DNA of 15,418 bases, taken from positions 1 through 15,418 of the forward strand of contig CALDKP010000292.1 of NCBI GenBank assembly GCA_937898535.1, given 5' to 3'. The position numbers were made by a program, and so were the translations under genes. Below the pieces are notes generated by a model that saw nothing but the letters and a program-made list of their open reading frames with translations, did not search any database and was not told the DNA's origin. The stretch is from an uncultured Sphingomonadales bacterium (GTDB lineage Bacteria; Pseudomonadota; Alphaproteobacteria; Sphingomonadales; Sphingomonadaceae). Below are positions 14,801 through 15,418 of this stretch, piece by piece (the stretch's first letter is position 1; the number at the start of each line of letters is the position of its first letter).

Positions 14801-15401
14801 TCAACCTTCCTTCTGTGCGTCTTGTTTCATGGCTTTTTTCATCGCTTCCAGCTCGGCATCGACAACGTCGAAGGACTCAAGCGCTGCGATTTCGTCGCCC
14901 AAGCTGCGTGGGGCATCTGAACCGATGGACAGCGAGTCCGCATATCCCTGCGCTTCGTCCACGCGGCGTTCGAGCACGTCAAAGCGTGAGAAAGCCTCGC
15001 GAACCTTGTCGCCATTATACATCGTGCGCAGCTTGACCTGATTCTCGGCGCTTTCAAGACGCGTCATCAACGCGTTCTGGCGGCTACGGGCGTCGGCGAG
15101 CTTTTTCTGCAGCTTGTGAATGTCCTGCTCCGAAGCTTTCAGCGCGTCGTTGAGAACATCGACTTCCGCCGTCAGCTGGTCCTTCATATCGGTCGCCTTG
15201 CGCTTTTCGACCAAGGCAGCCTTGGCAAGGTCTTCGCGATCTTTTGACAGCGCAAGATGGGCCTTGTCGGTCCAGTCAGCTTCAAGCGTGTTTAGCTTGT
15301 CGATGTGCCGGCGCAGTTCTTTCTGGTCCGCGATCGTCCGGGCTGCGGAAGCGCGGACTTCAACCAACGTTTCTTCCATCTCCAGGATGATCATGCGGAT
15401 C
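14801..15401 (-). CDS. pspA: Phage shock protein PspA (5' end missing)
   Basis: Membrane-binding, ESCRT-III-like protein that stabilises damaged inner membrane and in many bacteria inhibits the sigma-54 activator PspF. About 200 C-terminal residues are visible, all helical and rich in heptads. They include IRMIILEMEETLVEVR, where E. coli has LVRLMIQEMEDTLVEVR, DREDLAKAALVEKRKATD, LADARSRQNALMTRLESA and the final LEAMKKAMKQD. By comparison with E. coli, about 27 N-terminal residues are missing, including the membrane-binding amphipathic helix. The open frame continues to 15418, but the last 17 bases are sequencing adapter, so the apparent start MCSSDL is not real. The gene heads the psp operon; the usual divergent pspF would lie beyond the window. 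Confidence 0.93.
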
Positions 15402-15418
15402 AGATCGGAAGAGCACAC
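15402..15418 (+). other. Illumina adapter remnant at the contig end
   Basis: AGATCGGAAGAGCACAC is identical to the first 17 bases of the common Illumina TruSeq read-1 adapter. A 17-base exact match ending exactly at the contig edge, in the middle of pspA, is best explained by untrimmed adapter. It is not biological sequence. Confidence 0.95.

Noticed and set aside
15400..15418. Apparent PspA start (MCSSDL…) at the window end
   Set aside because: These codons come from the Illumina adapter; the true gene continues beyond the assembled sequence.
1..15418. Mobile elements, tRNA genes and CRISPR arrays
   Set aside because: No transposase or integrase frame, no cloverleaf-like sequence with a TΨC arm and no regularly spaced repeats were seen on either strand.

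Overview
The window looks like a chromosomal segment of an alphaproteobacterium, most likely a sphingomonad (Sphingomonadales). The main reasons are a ChpT-type phosphotransferase directly upstream of a chemotaxis operon, an alpha-type RNase P RNA, a DUF2946/TonB-receptor/PepSY module and a psp locus with extra PspB-like genes. Base composition is moderately GC-rich and even across the window, and I see no insertion sequence, integrase, tRNA or CRISPR array. Genus is not resolvable by eye.

Layout. (1) 55-5963, plus strand: chpT followed by cheA, cheW, cheY, cheB and cheR. ChpT belongs to the CckA-ChpT-CtrA relay. A CtrA-like box (711-729) and a short dyad (748-761) lie between chpT and cheA. 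CheA has two CheW-like domains and ends in a shrunken receiver-like domain that seems to lack its phospho-acceptor. cheA/cheW and cheB/cheR overlap by ATGA. (2) 6028-7108: a cytoplasmic-looking Zn amidase of the AmpD/AmiD type, then rnpB starting about 5 bases after its stop. (3) 7307-8527: a Yip1-family membrane protein and an orphan J-domain protein with a cysteine cluster. (4) 8568-12336: a probable metal uptake module, possibly for copper: a DUF2946 protein, a TonB-dependent receptor and a PepSY-associated membrane protein with a His/Met-rich loop. A near-perfect inverted repeat lies just before its first gene. (5) Minus strand, 15401 down to 12324: pspA (5' end missing), pspB, pspC, an unlisted 52-codon membrane ORF, three PspB-like single-pass coiled-coil proteins, a fourth smaller one, and sufE. 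All are tightly packed and read as one operon.

The most interesting biology is the psp operon. Besides PspB and PspC it carries four more small membrane proteins with coiled coils, and PspC plus three of them end in the same short motif (about E-I-E-x-L-R). This suggests serial duplication of a PspB-type module and mixed oligomers at the membrane. The most important technical observation is that the last 17 bases (15402-15418) are Illumina adapter sequence. The apparent N-terminus of PspA is therefore an artefact and the contig ends inside pspA.
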